Assembly (NCBI RefSeq): GCF_022346615.1
Contig: NZ_JAKRNS010000002.1
Location: forward strand, 62,001 to 126,000
Direction of reading: 5' to 3'
Origin: Staphylococcus sp. ACRSN
GTDB lineage: Bacteria; Bacillota; Bacilli; Staphylococcales; Staphylococcaceae
Length of the DNA stretch: 64,000 nucleotides
Shown here: one piece after another, positions 37,620 to 47,528 of the stretch
Position numbering within the stretch: the first letter of the stretch is position 1
Layout of the letters: the number at the start of each line of letters is the position of its first letter
Made by a program: the position numbers and the translations under genes
Notes under the pieces: model-generated
What the model was told of the DNA's origin: nothing
Database searches by the model: none
Seen by the model: the letters and a program-made list of their open reading frames with translations, nothing else

Positions 37620-39146
37620 TTAAGATTTTGTAAAGATAATTGTTAGTTCTGCTTTTAAAATTTTCTCAATATGCTTCTTTTGCCTTTGAGCTTGGTATTC
37701 TTCAGAGATTGGTTCACCAGAATAATAAATATATAAAGTATATTTACCATCTTCCTCGTTGAGGTTTATTTTTTCTACGGAGCTCGTATGAGAAATATTT
37801 AAAGCATTCACGAATTTTATGATTCCACCTAAATATTGTATGTTGTCAAAGTCCTTGTCTTTAAGCCAATTGGTCTCATTGCTAAAATATTTAAGTAATG
37901 ATTTATTTTTAAAACTCGCAAGTAAAGCAAGTTTGACGCGTTCTTCGTGAGAAAAGCCATCAATCATCGAATTGGCAATAATATAATACGTATGAGGTGA
38001 GCTTGAATCAGAATCTATAAAACTACCCAAATAGTAGAGAAAGGCGCCTTCAGCAAATAGTCGTTGCTCCACTTTCGTCACGTTGATGGCTTTAAAATCT
38101 ATTAATTGTGACAATAAAGATTGTGCAAGTTTGACACGTTGCTCGGCACTTCCTTCTTCTATTCCATATTCATTAGCTAAATGATATAAAGCGTCTTTAC
38201 GAATATTTTCTTTTTTAAATTCCATAGGATGACGTTCGCTTAATAATTTCATTACGTAACCTTCTCGTAAACCTTTGCGTGAAAACGTAAATTGAGTTGC
38301 ATTTATTTTATTAAATAAAGTTTTGAAAACTGAAACTGCTGGTAAGATGATATCAACACGATCTCTACTTAGGCCATCTATATCTTTTAATTCATCTCTA
38401 GAGCTTTTCTTTATAAGCGAATACACTTCGTCAATATGATCTGCTGACATTTTATAATTGTGTACGCCACCGATAGGGTAAGAGTGCTTTGATTGATGAA
38501 TACGTGCGACATTTCGTGCTGAACCTCCAATACCAACTAGCGAAATATTTTGCTTCTTAAGCCACGGTAGTTCATCAAATTGTTTGGAAATGAATTTTTC
38601 CATTGCTTTAATTGCAGATTTATCGTTATGATTTTTTCCTTCGAAAAATTTCTTTTTTAATGTGACTACGCCAAAAGGAAAACTATGTGCTTCTACTAAT
38701 TTTTTTCCCTTAAATAATGTAACCTCTGTAGAACCACCACCTATATCTATTGACACACCATCATTGATGTCAGTGGTATGCGTGATTGCATAAAATCCAT
38801 AAAAAGCTTCATCAGTTTCTGGAACAATCGTCATTTCAACGTCTAAATGTTTTTTTATAAATGCAATAATTTCATCACTATTAGTTGATTGTCTAATTGC
38901 CGCAGTGGCAACAGGATGTAATTCATTAACATTGAATTTCTGTGCCACTTTTTTAAAACTACTTAATGCTTTAGTCAATACATTGATTCCTTCATCGTTC
39001 ATCGCTAAATCATCTGTTAAATATTGGCTCAAGCGTGCAGGTGTCTTAATATTTAATAATTCATTTAAGCCAGTCTTTGCATCAAATTCAAAAATAACAA
39101 GGCGAATTGTATTAGATCCAATATCTATTAAGCCTATTCGTTCCAT
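37620..39146 (-). CDS. ppx: Exopolyphosphatase (Ppx/GppA family)
   Basis: Removes terminal phosphates from polyphosphate, or hydrolyses pppGpp in related members. Residues 1-310 have the actin-like ASKHA fold, with GLIDIGSNTIRLVIFE at the start and SIDIGGGSTEVTLF near 130; the remainder is a helical HD-like domain. At 508 residues it is the long form. AGGAGG precedes the ATG. Being the upstream partner of ppk supports the polyphosphate role, though a (p)ppGpp role is possible, of interest because relP is also in this window. Confidence 0.92.
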   Translation of the reverse strand: MERIGLIDIGSNTIRLVIFEFDAKTGLNELLNIKTPARLSQYLTDDLAMNDEGINVLTKALSSFKKVAQKFNVNELHPVATAAIRQSTNSDEIIAFIKKHLDVEMTIVPETDEAFYGFYAITHTTDINDGVSIDIGGGSTEVTLFKGKKLVEAHSFPFGVVTLKKKFFEGKNHNDKSAIKAMEKFISKQFDELPWLKKQNISLVGIGGSARNVARIHQSKHSYPIGGVHNYKMSADHIDEVYSLIKKSSRDELKDIDGLSRDRVDIILPAVSVFKTLFNKINATQFTFSRKGLREGYVMKLLSERHPMEFKKENIRKDALYHLANEYGIEEGSAEQRVKLAQSLLSQLIDFKAINVTKVEQRLFAEGAFLYYLGSFIDSDSSSPHTYYIIANSMIDGFSHEERVKLALLASFKNKSLLKYFSNETNWLKDKDFDNIQYLGGIIKFVNALNISHTSSVEKINLNEEDGKYTLYIYYSGEPISEEYQAQRQKKHIEKILKAELTIIFTKS

Positions 39147-39380
39147 ATATGCCTCCTATAATGTAGGTCCTTATAGTATCTATACTATATTTACCCAAAA
39201 TCTTAATTATATATTACATGATCCGAAAAGTTTTGTGTGCAATATAATTTTACTTATAATATGAAATTTGTTCATAAAATCATACTAAATTTAGGGAAGT
39301 ATCTAAGGACTAATATTTTTAGCTATGATATATCCATTTACTAATATTCCATTTGATTTAATATCAACTTTTAGTTTAGA

Positions 39381-40919
39381 TTAATTGATTTTTAAAGGGC
39401 CACCTGGACCTAAAGGCCAACCAAGTAAATACCAGAAAATCATAAATAGAGGCCAAACAATACTTAAGACAATTGTGTATGGCATCAAACTTGAAAGTAA
39501 TGAACCAAGTTTCATATTATGATCATATTTTTGTGCATAGGATAATAACAATGGTAAATAAGGCATCATTGGTGTGATAGGATTACTGATTGAGTCCCCA
39601 ATTCGATATAACATTTGTGTAAAGGAAGGATGGAATCCTACTAACATAAGCATAGGGATAAATATAGGAGCCAATATACCCCATTTAGCTGAAGCGCTCC
39701 CTATAAGTAAATTAATCAATGCACTAAGCAATATAATGCCGAGTATTAGTACGATGCCATTTTGACCTTGAAGTATAGCAGCGCCTTTTACTGCTACAAT
39801 TACCCCTAAGTTACTCCATTCTAGAAATGCCAAAAGTTGAGCAGCAAAAAATACAATAACGATAAAAGAACCCATAGAGGCCATCGAGTCAGCAAGCATT
39901 TTACCTAAATCTTTTGTACTGTTAAATACTTTCATCATAATGCCGTATACTAAGCCAGGTACTAAAAAAAGAACTAATATTAACAAACCGACACCATTGA
40001 TAATAGGTGCATCATTGAGCAAACTTCCTGTTTTTGCATTTCTCAAAAAGCTATGCTCTGGAATTGCGCAAATAATAACTAATAAAATGACTGCAAAGAA
40101 ACTTATATTTGCCCAAAATACTGCACGGTTCTCTTTAGGAGTCAATCCATCGTCAGAATTATCTGTATTAATGTCAGCGTTAGTATCATCATAAGTACCT
40201 AATCTAGGAATGACAAAGCGCATTGTAACCCAATAGACGGCAGGTAGTAGAACGATGACACTAGCAGCAATAAAATACCAGTTCATAGCAACATTCACAT
40301 GTACATTGTCTGATACAATTTCTGTTGCAGGTTTCGTAAATGCATAAAGTAGAGCATCAGACATACCAATCATAAAGTTTGCTGAAAAACCACCAATTGC
40401 TGAAGCATATGCCATGGCTAATCCGGCAATTGGATGATACCCCAATTTAATAAAGACCATTGCAGTTAAAGGGGGCAGAACAATTGGTGCAGCATCTCCT
40501 GCAGCATTGCCTAAAATACCAATCAATATAATGACAGGAACAATTATTTTTTTAGGGGCTTTATGTACAACTTGAATCATTAACTTATCGAAATAACCAG
40601 TTTTTTCAGCAACACCAATGCCTAACATAACAGCTAAAACGAGTCCTAATGCAGGAAATTCAGAAAAGTTCTTGATTGAATCATTGAGAATCATCATGGC
40701 ACCATCTTTGCTAATAATGCTTTTGATTTCGATAGTATCACCAGATCCAGGATGTTTGACGGTAACATGAAAAAGTGAAATAACCCATGTTAATATGGCT
40801 AATCCTAAACACATTAGAAAGAATAAAATACTAGGATCAGGTAATTTATTACCAATAAGTTCTACAATATTTAAAAATTTATTTATAGGCGATACTTTCC
40901 TTTTTGAGTTTGAAGACAT
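39381..40919 (-). CDS. AbgT-family transporter
   Basis: Hydrophobic 512-residue membrane protein of the AbgT/MtrF family; members import p-aminobenzoyl-glutamate or export sulfonamides and related compounds. Family signatures: a start region with LPDPSILFFLMCLGLAIL, GNAAGDAAPIVLPPLTAMVF, and late INLLIGSASAKWGILAPIFIPML and DSISNPITPMMPYLPLLL. Three consecutive ATGs begin the frame; the third, at 40919, has the best spacing from GGGAGG. It is a single-gene unit divergent from the dehydrogenase at 41157. Substrate unknown. Confidence 0.88.
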   Translation of the reverse strand: MSSNSKRKVSPINKFLNIVELIGNKLPDPSILFFLMCLGLAILTWVISLFHVTVKHPGSGDTIEIKSIISKDGAMMILNDSIKNFSEFPALGLVLAVMLGIGVAEKTGYFDKLMIQVVHKAPKKIIVPVIILIGILGNAAGDAAPIVLPPLTAMVFIKLGYHPIAGLAMAYASAIGGFSANFMIGMSDALLYAFTKPATEIVSDNVHVNVAMNWYFIAASVIVLLPAVYWVTMRFVIPRLGTYDDTNADINTDNSDDGLTPKENRAVFWANISFFAVILLVIICAIPEHSFLRNAKTGSLLNDAPIINGVGLLILVLFLVPGLVYGIMMKVFNSTKDLGKMLADSMASMGSFIVIVFFAAQLLAFLEWSNLGVIVAVKGAAILQGQNGIVLILGIILLSALINLLIGSASAKWGILAPIFIPMLMLVGFHPSFTQMLYRIGDSISNPITPMMPYLPLLLSYAQKYDHNMKLGSLLSSLMPYTIVLSIVWPLFMIFWYLLGWPLGPGGPLKIN

Positions 40920-41156
40920 CATCATCTACCTCCCAAAATTAGATAACGAAAGTATAACAAAATTTAAATGCAAATAGAATGAAAATTCTTAAAATTTGTA
41001 CTTTTCATATATACGGAGGTTTTTTGAGGAAGACGATTAATTTTATATATCCAGTTATTAATTATTTATAGCCTTGAAAGTTTGGATTTTTAGGATAATG
41101 GTAATAGTAATTATAAAGGGGAAAGTAATCAATATATGAAGAGGAGTTGTAAAAAT

Positions 41157-41975
41157 ATGGGAAGACTAGAAAATAAAATCGCAGTATTAACGGGAACAAG
41201 CACAGGTATAGGTGCTGCAACTGCAAAAGTTATGGCCTCAGAAGGTGCTCATATTTTGGCAGTAGATATTACTGATAAAGTTTATGATGTTGTCAATGAA
41301 ATAAATGAGGCTGGTTACAAGGCATCTGGATATATTGTTGATGTCTCAGATGCGACTGCGGTAGAACAATTCGCAGATACCATTAAAGAAACATATGGTG
41401 AAATTGATATTTTATTTAATAATGCTGGAATAGATAATGCGGCTGGACGTATACATGAGTATCCAGTTGAAGTGTTTGATAGTATATTGAATGTCGATTT
41501 AAAAGGTACATTTTTAATGACTAAATTCACCTTACCATTAATGATGGAAAATGGTGGGTCAATCATTAATACGGCATCATTTTCAGGTAAAGCTGCAGAT
41601 TTAAATCGATCAGGTTATAATGCTGCCAAAGGTGGGGTAATTAATTTTACACGCTCAACTGCTATTGAATATGGGAGAGAAAATATAAGAGCAAATGCAA
41701 TTGCACCTGGAACAATTGAAACCCCATTAGTAGATAAATTAACAGGGAAAAAAGAAGATGAAGCAGGTAAAACATTTAGAGAAAATCAAAAATGGATGAC
41801 GCCATTAGGTCGTTTAGGAACGCCAGAAGAAGTTGGAAAATTAGTTGCATTTCTTGCATCTGACGATAGTTCATTTATTACTGGTGAAGCTATTACAATT
41901 GATGGCGGCGTTATGGCTTACACTTGGCCAGGAGAAATGTTAAGTAATGATGATTGGAAAAATACAACAAAGTAA
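41157..41975 (+). CDS. Short-chain dehydrogenase/reductase
   Basis: Classical SDR, 272 residues. The cofactor loop TGTSTGIG lies at 12-19; NNAG at 88-91; the catalytic triad S141, Y154 and K158 (YNAAKGG) is intact. An aspartate after the second strand (AVDITD) points to NAD(H). The ending GEAITIDGGVMAYTWPG is FabG/glucose dehydrogenase-like. An ATG seven codons upstream is in frame, but GAGGAG positions ATG at 41157 as the start. Substrate is unknown. Confidence 0.88.
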   Translation: MGRLENKIAVLTGTSTGIGAATAKVMASEGAHILAVDITDKVYDVVNEINEAGYKASGYIVDVSDATAVEQFADTIKETYGEIDILFNNAGIDNAAGRIHEYPVEVFDSILNVDLKGTFLMTKFTLPLMMENGGSIINTASFSGKAADLNRSGYNAAKGGVINFTRSTAIEYGRENIRANAIAPGTIETPLVDKLTGKKEDEAGKTFRENQKWMTPLGRLGTPEEVGKLVAFLASDDSSFITGEAITIDGGVMAYTWPGEMLSNDDWKNTTK

Positions 41976-42061
41976 TTTGTAAGTATAAGAGAAGACTGCG
42001 CTAGATAATAGAAGTTTTCAAGAAAATATAGTCATATAATTTGAAATAAAATATTAATGTT

Positions 42062-42107
42062 AAAGCCCTTAAATGAATTTGCTGAATTCATTTAAGGGCT
42101 ATTTTTA
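42062..42107 (+). terminator. Terminator after the dehydrogenase
   Basis: AAAGCCCTTAAATGAATT pairs with AATTCATTTAAGGGCT around a five-base loop, followed by ATTTTTAA. Confidence 0.85.
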
Positions 42108-42192
42108 ACACATATATTTTCAAAATGTTATTAATAAGTACAGTGAGAATGGTATGAGTTAATGGTTAACAAGAGCGCATAATGTGCATACG

Positions 42193-42227
42193 AAAAAATG
42201 CCAATAAAGTCTCAGACTCCATTGGCA
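42193..42227 (-). terminator. Terminator of the M42 aminopeptidase gene
   Basis: Read on the minus strand, TGCCAAT and ATTGGCA arms are followed by six Ts, 56 bp past the stop codon. Confidence 0.75.
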
Positions 42228-42282
42228 ATATAAATATAATTTATTACAAAAGATATGCGCTTTTGCTTATATTACTGATTGC

Positions 42283-43359
42283 TTACCAGATAATTTGTTC
42301 TACAACGTCATTGTTAAGTGATTTTACAATTTCAGTAACTAAAGCGACTGAGTTTTTATAATCGTCAGTGTGAAGTACTGAAACATTCGAATGCATGTAA
42401 CGTAAAGCAACACCAATTGATACAGTCGGTGTACCTTCATTTGCGACATGGATGCTACCAGCATCTGTACCGCCACCAGCTGTAGTGTCTAATTGAATTG
42501 CGATATTATGTTTTTTAGCGACTGCTTTAATATGCTTTGTAAAGCCTACATGACCAATATTTGAAGCATCCATGATAATTACGACAGGGCCATTGCCAAT
42601 TGCTGTGTCACTGACTTGACCGGACATGCCAGGCGTATCATATGCGACAGCAACATCTACAGCAATTGCTAAATCGGGCTTAATTTTATTTGTTGCCACT
42701 TTTGCTCCTCTTAAACCAACTTCTTCTTGAACGTTAGCGCCTGCAACTAAATTGATATCAATCGCATCATTTTTTAAATTATTTAATACATCGACAGCTA
42801 AAGCACAGCCATAGCGATTATCAAAAGCTTTTGCCGTTAAATATTTACTGTTTGCTAAAGACTCAAATTCACTATATGGCGTAATCATATTACCTACATC
42901 AATGCCAAATTGTTCTGCTTCTTTTTTACTTTTAACACCAATATCGATAAACATATCCTTAATTTCAACGTTTTTCTTACGCTCTTCAGGCGATAGTACA
43001 TGAGGAGGTTTACAACCGATAATACCGCGAATCTTTTTACCATTGTCAGTTGTTACAGTAACTTTTTGTGATAACATTACTTGATTCCACCAACCGCCAA
43101 TTGGAGTGAATTTTAAGAAACCATCTTTATCGATTTTTGTTACGATAAAGCCTATTTCATCTAAGTGACCAGCCACCATTAATGTTTTATCGCCTGTCTT
43201 AGTTGTTTTTTTGCCGAAAATACCACCTAAATTATCTTCTACAATTTCATCACTAACAGGAGTTAAGTAATCTTTCATAGCCGATTTAACTTGCATTTCA
43301 TGGCCAGCAATACCATCGATATCTGTCAGTGTTTTAAGCAGTTTAACTGAATTATCCAT
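42283..43359 (-). CDS. M42-family glutamyl aminopeptidase / TET-type peptidase
   Basis: Cytoplasmic dinuclear metallo-aminopeptidase, 358 residues, that trims N-terminal residues from peptides and typically forms large tetrahedral or similar oligomers. Metal and catalytic residues in M42 order: H65 and D67 in VAGHLDEIGF, bridging D180 in AFDNRYG, E212 and E213 in VQEEVGLRGAK, D235, and a late histidine in LRYMHSNVSV. A PDZ-like insert lies at about 75-160. GGGAGG precedes the ATG. Single-gene unit. Confidence 0.93.
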   Translation of the reverse strand: MDNSVKLLKTLTDIDGIAGHEMQVKSAMKDYLTPVSDEIVEDNLGGIFGKKTTKTGDKTLMVAGHLDEIGFIVTKIDKDGFLKFTPIGGWWNQVMLSQKVTVTTDNGKKIRGIIGCKPPHVLSPEERKKNVEIKDMFIDIGVKSKKEAEQFGIDVGNMITPYSEFESLANSKYLTAKAFDNRYGCALAVDVLNNLKNDAIDINLVAGANVQEEVGLRGAKVATNKIKPDLAIAVDVAVAYDTPGMSGQVSDTAIGNGPVVIIMDASNIGHVGFTKHIKAVAKKHNIAIQLDTTAGGGTDAGSIHVANEGTPTVSIGVALRYMHSNVSVLHTDDYKNSVALVTEIVKSLNNDVVEQIIW

Positions 43360-43544
43360 TTAAATTCCTCCCATTTTTAAGAATACCTTTATTTTACCAT
43401 GAATTCACTGCACTTATCATGTATGCAATTTAACTGCGGAACGCATTCGTTTCAATTCTTAGTAAAACACTAAGACTAATTCGGTGCATTTATAATTTCT
43501 AAATGTTTCAATAGATATATAAATAAAAGAGAGGGGATATTCCA

Positions 43545-44060
43545 ATGACAGAAGTGAAGCATTTAACATTTGGTGACGTCAATGCACCAATAACGGTAGA
43601 ATCGTTTATCAATTTTGCATGTCCATATTGTAAAAATTATTTCAAAGCTGCAGATCGAGCTTTAAGTGATTTGATCAAAGCAGGAAAAGTAAAACATAGC
43701 ATTAAGCATTTTGATAAGACAAAGCAAGGGCTATTAAAAGGTACGATTGCCAATATTTATTTAGATTATGAACAACCTGAAGAAACACTGAATATTATCC
43801 ATCAATTGTACGATACACAAGAAGATTGGAAAAAAAGTTTTACAATAATAGAACAAACAATGGAACAAAAATTCAATCTAAAGCCTCAAAAAGCAGCGGA
43901 TGAACGTTCTTTAGCAATTGCAAAAGAAACATTTGAAAGAGGTATTGGTGGTATACCAACAGTATTTATAGATGGAAACAAATTTGAATTTAATCCACTT
44001 GAAGATAGTGTTGAGGAAATAGCAACGAAATTAAAAGCACAATTACCTTTGAATAAATAA
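43545..44060 (+). CDS. DsbA-like thioredoxin-fold oxidoreductase
   Basis: A 171-residue thioredoxin-fold protein with a helical insert, as in DsbA and the Bacillus DsbA-like thiol proteins. The active site is C26-P-Y-C29, preceded by FINFACPYC, and the cis-proline loop is GGIPTVFIDG. There is no signal peptide or membrane anchor, so it should be cytoplasmic, where such proteins act as reductases or adaptors. It is monocistronic, ending in a shared terminator with the gene at 44209. Confidence 0.85.
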   Translation: MTEVKHLTFGDVNAPITVESFINFACPYCKNYFKAADRALSDLIKAGKVKHSIKHFDKTKQGLLKGTIANIYLDYEQPEETLNIIHQLYDTQEDWKKSFTIIEQTMEQKFNLKPQKAADERSLAIAKETFERGIGGIPTVFIDGNKFEFNPLEDSVEEIATKLKAQLPLNK

Positions 44061-44118
44061 GATAAGTGAGTATTTAATATCATTTGTAACTTTAGTTAAA
44101 TTGTTTCCTTGATATAAA

Positions 44119-44151
44119 CAGGCTGAGACATCAAAATGATGTCTCAGCCTG
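44119..44151. terminator. Hairpin between convergent genes
   Basis: CAGGCTGAGACATCA and its perfect complement with a three-base loop. A motif with CTGAGAC/GTCTCAG recurs in staphylococcal intergenic regions. No long T-run follows. Confidence 0.65.
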
Positions 44152-44208
44152 GCTTGATTTATATGACTTTTGCAACGGATGTGCGCATAGCTGTTTCTAT
44201 TTGTATAT

Positions 44209-45786
44209 TTAATCAATTAATTTTAATTTGTAGTCATTTATTGATTGAAGTTGTCCATTTTTGTGCTTAATTATAATATGCTCCTTAGATATCTGTGACG
44301 GTGTATTTACACCTACAGCAGCCGCAATATTAAATAAGCCTTCATGTAAACTTGTTACGAAGTTTGTTACACGATATTGTTTTTCATCAATAATTAGGCC
44401 TTGTTCTCTCTTAGGGTCAGTCGTTGCTACTCCAACTGGACAAGTGTTCATATGGCATTGTTGACTCATAATACATCCGACACTGATCATCATACCACGC
44501 GCAATGTTGATTAAATCTGCACCTAGCCCAAGCGCAATAGCAATCTTGTCTGGTGTAATTAATTTTCCAGAAGCAAATATTTTAACGCGATCACGAATGC
44601 CGTACTTCTCTAATACTGCTGTCAATATTGGCAAAGCAGTGAATAATGGTAATCCAACACGGTCTTCTAATTCTTGAAAAGTTGCACCTGTGCCACCTTC
44701 ACCACCATCTACCGTTATAAAATCAGGATATTGATTTGTTTTTAACATTGATTTAACCAATTTTTCGACTTCTGATACACTACTGATTACAATTTTGAAG
44801 CCGACGGGTTTTTGGCCATATTGTTGCAATTCAGATACCCAATCTAGTAAAGCTGTTGGGCTATCGATATCTGTAAAGCGATTAGGTGAGTTAATCGTTT
44901 TCCAAGGCTCAACTTTTCTAATTGCTGCAATTTCTTCAGTAACTTTATTACCTTGCATATGACCGCCACGTGTTTTAGCACCTTGAGCAAGTTTAATTTC
45001 AAATGCTTTAATGGCATCTTTATTCGCTAATTCTTGAAAAGCAGTAATATCAAAGTGCCCATCTTTATCACGAACACCAAATAATCCGGGGCCAATTTGA
45101 AAGATAATATCTACATTACCTGTTAAATGATATTTTGATAAGCCACCTTCACCAGTGTTCATCCAAGTACCTGCTTTTCCTAAACCTTTGGACAATGCGG
45201 TAATCGCATGACTCCCTAATGCACCATAACTCATCCCTGATTGACCTACGAGACGTTTGATTTTAAAAGGATGTTCTAATTGAGCACCTATGATAACTTG
45301 ATCTTCTTCTGTAAGAAAGTAAGGGTCAATCTGCGTTTTAGTTCTATGTTCTTCACGATCAAATAAGCGTTCGTTATCTATTTTATAAATAAATGTTGAA
45401 ATCATTGGTGATTGATTAATGTGCAATTCGTTAGTTTGCAGTGGAAACATTGTGTTTTGTATATAGAATCCATCTTCATATGCTTCTTGAGTCCCAAAGC
45501 TTGTCATTCTAGAGTTATATTTACCTGCTAAAACAATATTGGTAAAATCATTTCTAGAAAATGGCTTGCCTTTTGTATCTGGTAAAAATAAATATTGTCT
45601 AAGTTCTGGTCCGATTTTTTCAAAGAAGTAACGCACACGTGCGAGTAATGGATAATTACGTAATACACTATGTTGTTTTTGATGTTTATCTTTGAAAATA
45701 AGTAATCCCCCAATTACTAACAGACTGAATAAAAATAACACTAAAATTGTATTAACAATAAATTGCAATATAGTAAGTAAAGTCAT
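44209..45786 (-). CDS. Membrane-anchored FMN-binding glutamate synthase-like protein
   Basis: 525 residues. A hydrophobic N-terminal segment at 5-30 anchors it to the membrane; the rest is the FMN/Fe-S domain of glutamate synthase large subunits (Glu_synthase), without the N-terminal glutaminase or C-terminal GXGXG domain. Flavin-site segments include SGMSYGALGSHA, GGHMQGNKV, and TVDGGEGGTGATF at 359-370. The 3Fe-4S ligands are C438, C444 and C449 in GCIMSQQCHMNTCPVG. The true reaction of these stand-alone proteins is not established; I would not call it glutamate synthase. The start ATG at 45786 has a GGGG-type ribosome binding site. Confidence 0.85.
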   Translation of the reverse strand: MTLLTILQFIVNTILVLFLFSLLVIGGLLIFKDKHQKQHSVLRNYPLLARVRYFFEKIGPELRQYLFLPDTKGKPFSRNDFTNIVLAGKYNSRMTSFGTQEAYEDGFYIQNTMFPLQTNELHINQSPMISTFIYKIDNERLFDREEHRTKTQIDPYFLTEEDQVIIGAQLEHPFKIKRLVGQSGMSYGALGSHAITALSKGLGKAGTWMNTGEGGLSKYHLTGNVDIIFQIGPGLFGVRDKDGHFDITAFQELANKDAIKAFEIKLAQGAKTRGGHMQGNKVTEEIAAIRKVEPWKTINSPNRFTDIDSPTALLDWVSELQQYGQKPVGFKIVISSVSEVEKLVKSMLKTNQYPDFITVDGGEGGTGATFQELEDRVGLPLFTALPILTAVLEKYGIRDRVKIFASGKLITPDKIAIALGLGADLINIARGMMISVGCIMSQQCHMNTCPVGVATTDPKREQGLIIDEKQYRVTNFVTSLHEGLFNIAAAVGVNTPSQISKEHIIIKHKNGQLQSINDYKLKLID

Positions 45787-45964
45787 AAATATCCCCCCAT
45801 TTATTTATATATTACAACGATAAATATGTTTTGCAACAACGGTCACTCATATATTTAAAATAATAATTATTAGAGTTGAATGAATATTAAAAATGGGTAA
45901 ATAAAAATAATAATTAATAAAACTGATTATGATATATTAAAATAAAAAATAAAGAAGGTGACCT

Positions 45965-46741
45965 ATGACTGAAATAATTAATGAGAAAAAGGAAAAAACA
46001 GCCGATGTATTACCATGGGATAAACCTAATGTGGCAAAAAAGGATTTCGTATTGATTCCATTATATTTATTGTCTATTCATATAGTGCCAATTGTCATTT
46101 TCGCAATCATTTATGCTATAGCCATTACTTTAAATATAAAAAATGAAACTATGCTTGATACGCATGTGATTGGTGTTTTTGGAAGTATTATGGCCGAAAT
46201 AATCATCATTATAAGCTTTGTCAAATTGTATCCCAAAGTTTCATTTATAAAACTAAGCTTCAATAGATTTAAACAGGTTCCTCGATACATATTAATGATT
46301 ATCGCTACTTATATTGTAATTATATTTGCAACACCGATTTATGAATGGCTGATAACATTTTTTCCAAAATCATTTCAATATGGTGTGACTCAAAATCAAC
46401 AAAATTTGGAACAATTATTTGATAAACGTTGGATGTATCCTTTTCTATTTATCGATATTGTTATACTGACACCTTTTGTTGAAGAACTTATTTTTAGGCA
46501 CTTAATTATTCATGAACTTGGTAAAAAAATAACATATGGTTTAGCTACTTTATTATCAATTATTATTTTTGCAAGTATACATGTCATAAATGCTTCATCT
46601 CCATTTGAAATTGGGGGTTATCTTATCATAGCTATAGGTTTATCATTGGTATATTTAAAAAGTGGTAAAAATTTAGCGGTGGCAATAACATTACATTCAT
46701 TGATAAACTTTGTTTCATTTATAACGATTATTTGTAGTTAA
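45965..46741 (+). CDS. CPBP-family intramembrane protease (Abi/CAAX type)
   Basis: A 258-residue membrane protein with several hydrophobic segments. The CPBP motifs are present: E173-E174-x3-R178 in PFVEELIFRHL and H206 in FASIHVINA. The third motif is also seen as ITLHSLINF near the end. In Gram-positive bacteria such proteins serve in bacteriocin self-immunity or in regulated proteolysis; no bacteriocin gene is next to it. The AAGAAGGTGAC-type start region is appropriate. Followed by the FetAB-like ABC genes in the same direction. Confidence 0.85.
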   Translation: MTEIINEKKEKTADVLPWDKPNVAKKDFVLIPLYLLSIHIVPIVIFAIIYAIAITLNIKNETMLDTHVIGVFGSIMAEIIIIISFVKLYPKVSFIKLSFNRFKQVPRYILMIIATYIVIIFATPIYEWLITFFPKSFQYGVTQNQQNLEQLFDKRWMYPFLFIDIVILTPFVEELIFRHLIIHELGKKITYGLATLLSIIIFASIHVINASSPFEIGGYLIIAIGLSLVYLKSGKNLAVAITLHSLINFVSFITIICS

Positions 46742-46877
46742 ATTTAAGGATCTAAATTAGTAACCGTTCTATTTATTAAAAAAATGATGATTGATTATTA
46801 GGATACTGGGTCATGATTTACGTTAATTTGGGTATTATATAAAAAATAGTATTAACGAATTGAGGTAGGTTAAGAAG

Positions 46878-47528
46878 ATGCTAGAAATCAAAAATGTCTC
46901 TTATGAAGTAGACAATAGAATGATTTTAAAAGATATTAATTTATCAATAAATAAAGGTGATACAGTTGCTATTATAGGGCCTTCAGGAAGCGGGAAGAGT
47001 ACCTTGTTTCGATTATTAAGTAATTTAATTAGCCCAACAAAAGGTAGCATTTATTATAATAATAAAGAGTATGAAAGTTTGAATCCTGAAGAATTACGTA
47101 TGAAAGTGAGTTATTTATTACAGCAAAGCGACCTTTTTGACTCTACCATTGAGGATAATTTAGCTTTCCCATCACAAATTCGAGAAAAGTCATTTGATAA
47201 AAAGAAGGCAAAATGTTTATTAAAAACCGTAGGATTAGATCATTATCGTTTAGATTCAAAGGTTCAACGTTTATCGGGTGGTGAGCGCCAGAGAATTACG
47301 ATAGCGAGACAATTAATGTATACACCTGAAATTTTGTTGTTAGATGAGGCAACGAGTGCTTTAGATACGCAAAATAGAAATAAAGTGGAGGAACTCATCT
47401 TTAACTTAGCGAATAAAGGGGTAGCAATTTTATGGATTACACATAGCAAGGACCAAAGTTTACGACGTTTTAATAAACGTGTTCACTTAATAGATGGACA
47501 TATAGAGAAGGAGGAAGTATTGCAATGA
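46878..47528 (+). CDS. ABC transporter ATPase, FetA/YbbL-like
   Basis: A 216-residue ATP-binding subunit. Walker A is GPSGSGKST at 34-42, Q-loop at SYLLQQSDLF, signature LSGGERQRITIARQL near 135, and Walker B ILLLDEATSALD near 157-168. It overlaps the downstream permease gene by four bases. E. coli FetAB (YbbLM), the likely counterpart, has been linked to iron homeostasis under peroxide stress; whether that holds here is unknown. Start ATG at 46878 has GAGGTAGG upstream. Confidence 0.88.
   Translation: MLEIKNVSYEVDNRMILKDINLSINKGDTVAIIGPSGSGKSTLFRLLSNLISPTKGSIYYNNKEYESLNPEELRMKVSYLLQQSDLFDSTIEDNLAFPSQIREKSFDKKKAKCLLKTVGLDHYRLDSKVQRLSGGERQRITIARQLMYTPEILLLDEATSALDTQNRNKVEELIFNLANKGVAILWITHSKDQSLRRFNKRVHLIDGHIEKEEVLQ

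Larger units (their letters stand above)
41976..42282. other. Intergenic region holding two opposed terminators
   Basis: Convergent gap between the dehydrogenase and the aminopeptidase. It holds one terminator for each gene and nothing else I can identify. Confidence 0.7.
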
